Shown here piece after piece: positions 14,424 through 14,760 of a DNA stretch of 14,760 nt (position 1 is the stretch's first letter; each line of letters begins with the position of its first letter). The translations under genes were made by a program, and so were the position numbers. The notes below the pieces were generated by a model that saw only the letters and a program-made list of their open reading frames with translations, did no database searches and was not told the DNA's origin. This stretch comes from Chloroflexota bacterium. GTDB lineage: Bacteria > Chloroflexota > UBA11872 > VXOZ01. The stretch lies in NCBI GenBank assembly GCA_009839775.1, contig VXOZ01000130.1, positions 1 to 14,760 on the forward strand, written 5' to 3'.

Positions 14424-14710
14424 AACCGCGGCTGAGTTTTAGCAAACACGCGGGCGAGAATGAAGTAGAACGCAGCATACCCGGAGAATTGCTCGAATCG
14501 TCCCAGCAGGCGGCGAACATCCGTGGGACCGTTAACAGCGTCCTGACCGAAGATTTCACGGAGAGACTCAGACAGCGCATTGTCGTTTGCGAGAGTCCCT
14601 TCGTACCGCCCCAGACCCCGGCCGACGGCATACTCCGCCGTCCAGCGCCCGATCCCCGGTAGAGACGTCAACTCTGCCGGTGTCGTATAAACAACACCGA
14701 GCCCACGCGA
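14411..14710 (-). CDS. HhH-GPD DNA glycosylase (AlkA/3-methyladenine type), C-terminal part
   Basis: This is the C-terminal part, about 100 codons, of a helix-hairpin-helix DNA glycosylase that excises alkylated bases. The hairpin and following helix are clear: ELTSLPGIGRWTAEYAVGRGLGR. The catalytic aspartate is probably the D in TLANDNAL, matching the PADD or PAND position of the family. A final helical segment GYAAFYFILARVFAKTQPR is also typical. The 5' part is off the window: the frame is open to the right edge with no plausible start, and beyond about 14710 it runs into low-complexity sequence that cannot be trusted. It ends about 160 bases before the DUF6157-type start on the same strand. 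The family is fairly secure; AlkA rather than another HhH-GPD member is inferred. Confidence 0.8.
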   Translation of the reverse strand, partial: SRGLGVVYTTPAELTSLPGIGRWTAEYAVGRGLGRYEGTLANDNALSESLREIFGQDAVNGPTDVRRLLGRFEQFSGYAAFYFILARVFAKTQPRLHHM

Positions 14711-14760
14711 GCGAGAGGGAGGGGGGGGGGAGGGGGTGGTGTGGAGAGAAAAAGATGGGG
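14711..14760. other. Low-complexity purine-rich end, probable assembly artefact
   Basis: The last 50 bases are almost all G and A, with an 11-base G run and no C after 14712. In the glycosylase frame this would read mainly as prolines and serines, unlike the family. It is most likely poor sequence at a contig end. Confidence 0.6.

Overview
The window looks like an end-of-contig piece of a moderately GC-rich, aerobic environmental bacterium. An aa3-type haem-copper oxidase with a haem c domain fused to subunit II, a Tat-exported lipoprotein and short palindromic repeats between genes all fit Chloroflexota of the SAR202 or sponge-symbiont type. That taxonomic guess is inference from gene style only; no rRNA or other marker is present. 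Most genes lie on the minus strand.

Region by region. 1-2454 (minus): ctaC (subunit II, CuA plus cytochrome c) followed by ctaD (subunit I, running off the left edge), the catalytic core of a cytochrome c oxidase. 2822-5118 (minus): an HpcH/HpaI-type aldolase with a well-formed sigma70-like promoter, an unrecognised four-helix membrane protein, and a PAP2 phosphatase whose GTG start overlaps the end of the membrane-protein gene. 5247-6419 (minus): nadA, quinolinate synthase. 6943-7419 (minus): a MarR-type regulator with operator-like repeats at its 5' end, separated by about 560 noncoding bases from a plus-strand AlkD-type DNA glycosylase (7984-8694). 8960-9913 (plus): a Tat lipoprotein with two rhodanese domains, preceded by a palindrome that overlaps its putative -35 box.

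9914-14251 (mostly minus) is more accessory in character. It holds a VOC-family protein, an orphan VapB-like antitoxin, a metal-site-less member of the amidohydrolase superfamily, two tandem paralogous amidohydrolases about 65% identical to each other, and a DUF6157-type small protein. Several families of short palindromic repeats sit in the gaps. The right edge carries the C-terminal part of an HhH-GPD DNA glycosylase (AlkA-like), then about 50 bases of purine-rich low-complexity sequence that is probably an assembly artefact.

Working together: ctaC and ctaD form one respiratory complex. The two base-excision glycosylases (AlkD-like and AlkA-like) act on the same type of lesion but are about 6 kb apart. 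The three amidohydrolase-superfamily proteins and the DUF6157 gene form a same-strand cluster that may be a small catabolic locus of unknown substrate. No CRISPR array, tRNA, rRNA, insertion sequence or phage gene was seen. I did not find a convincing new multi-gene system. The most interesting items are the enzyme families with lost catalytic residues, the orphan antitoxin beside a palindromic repeat, and the repeat families themselves.
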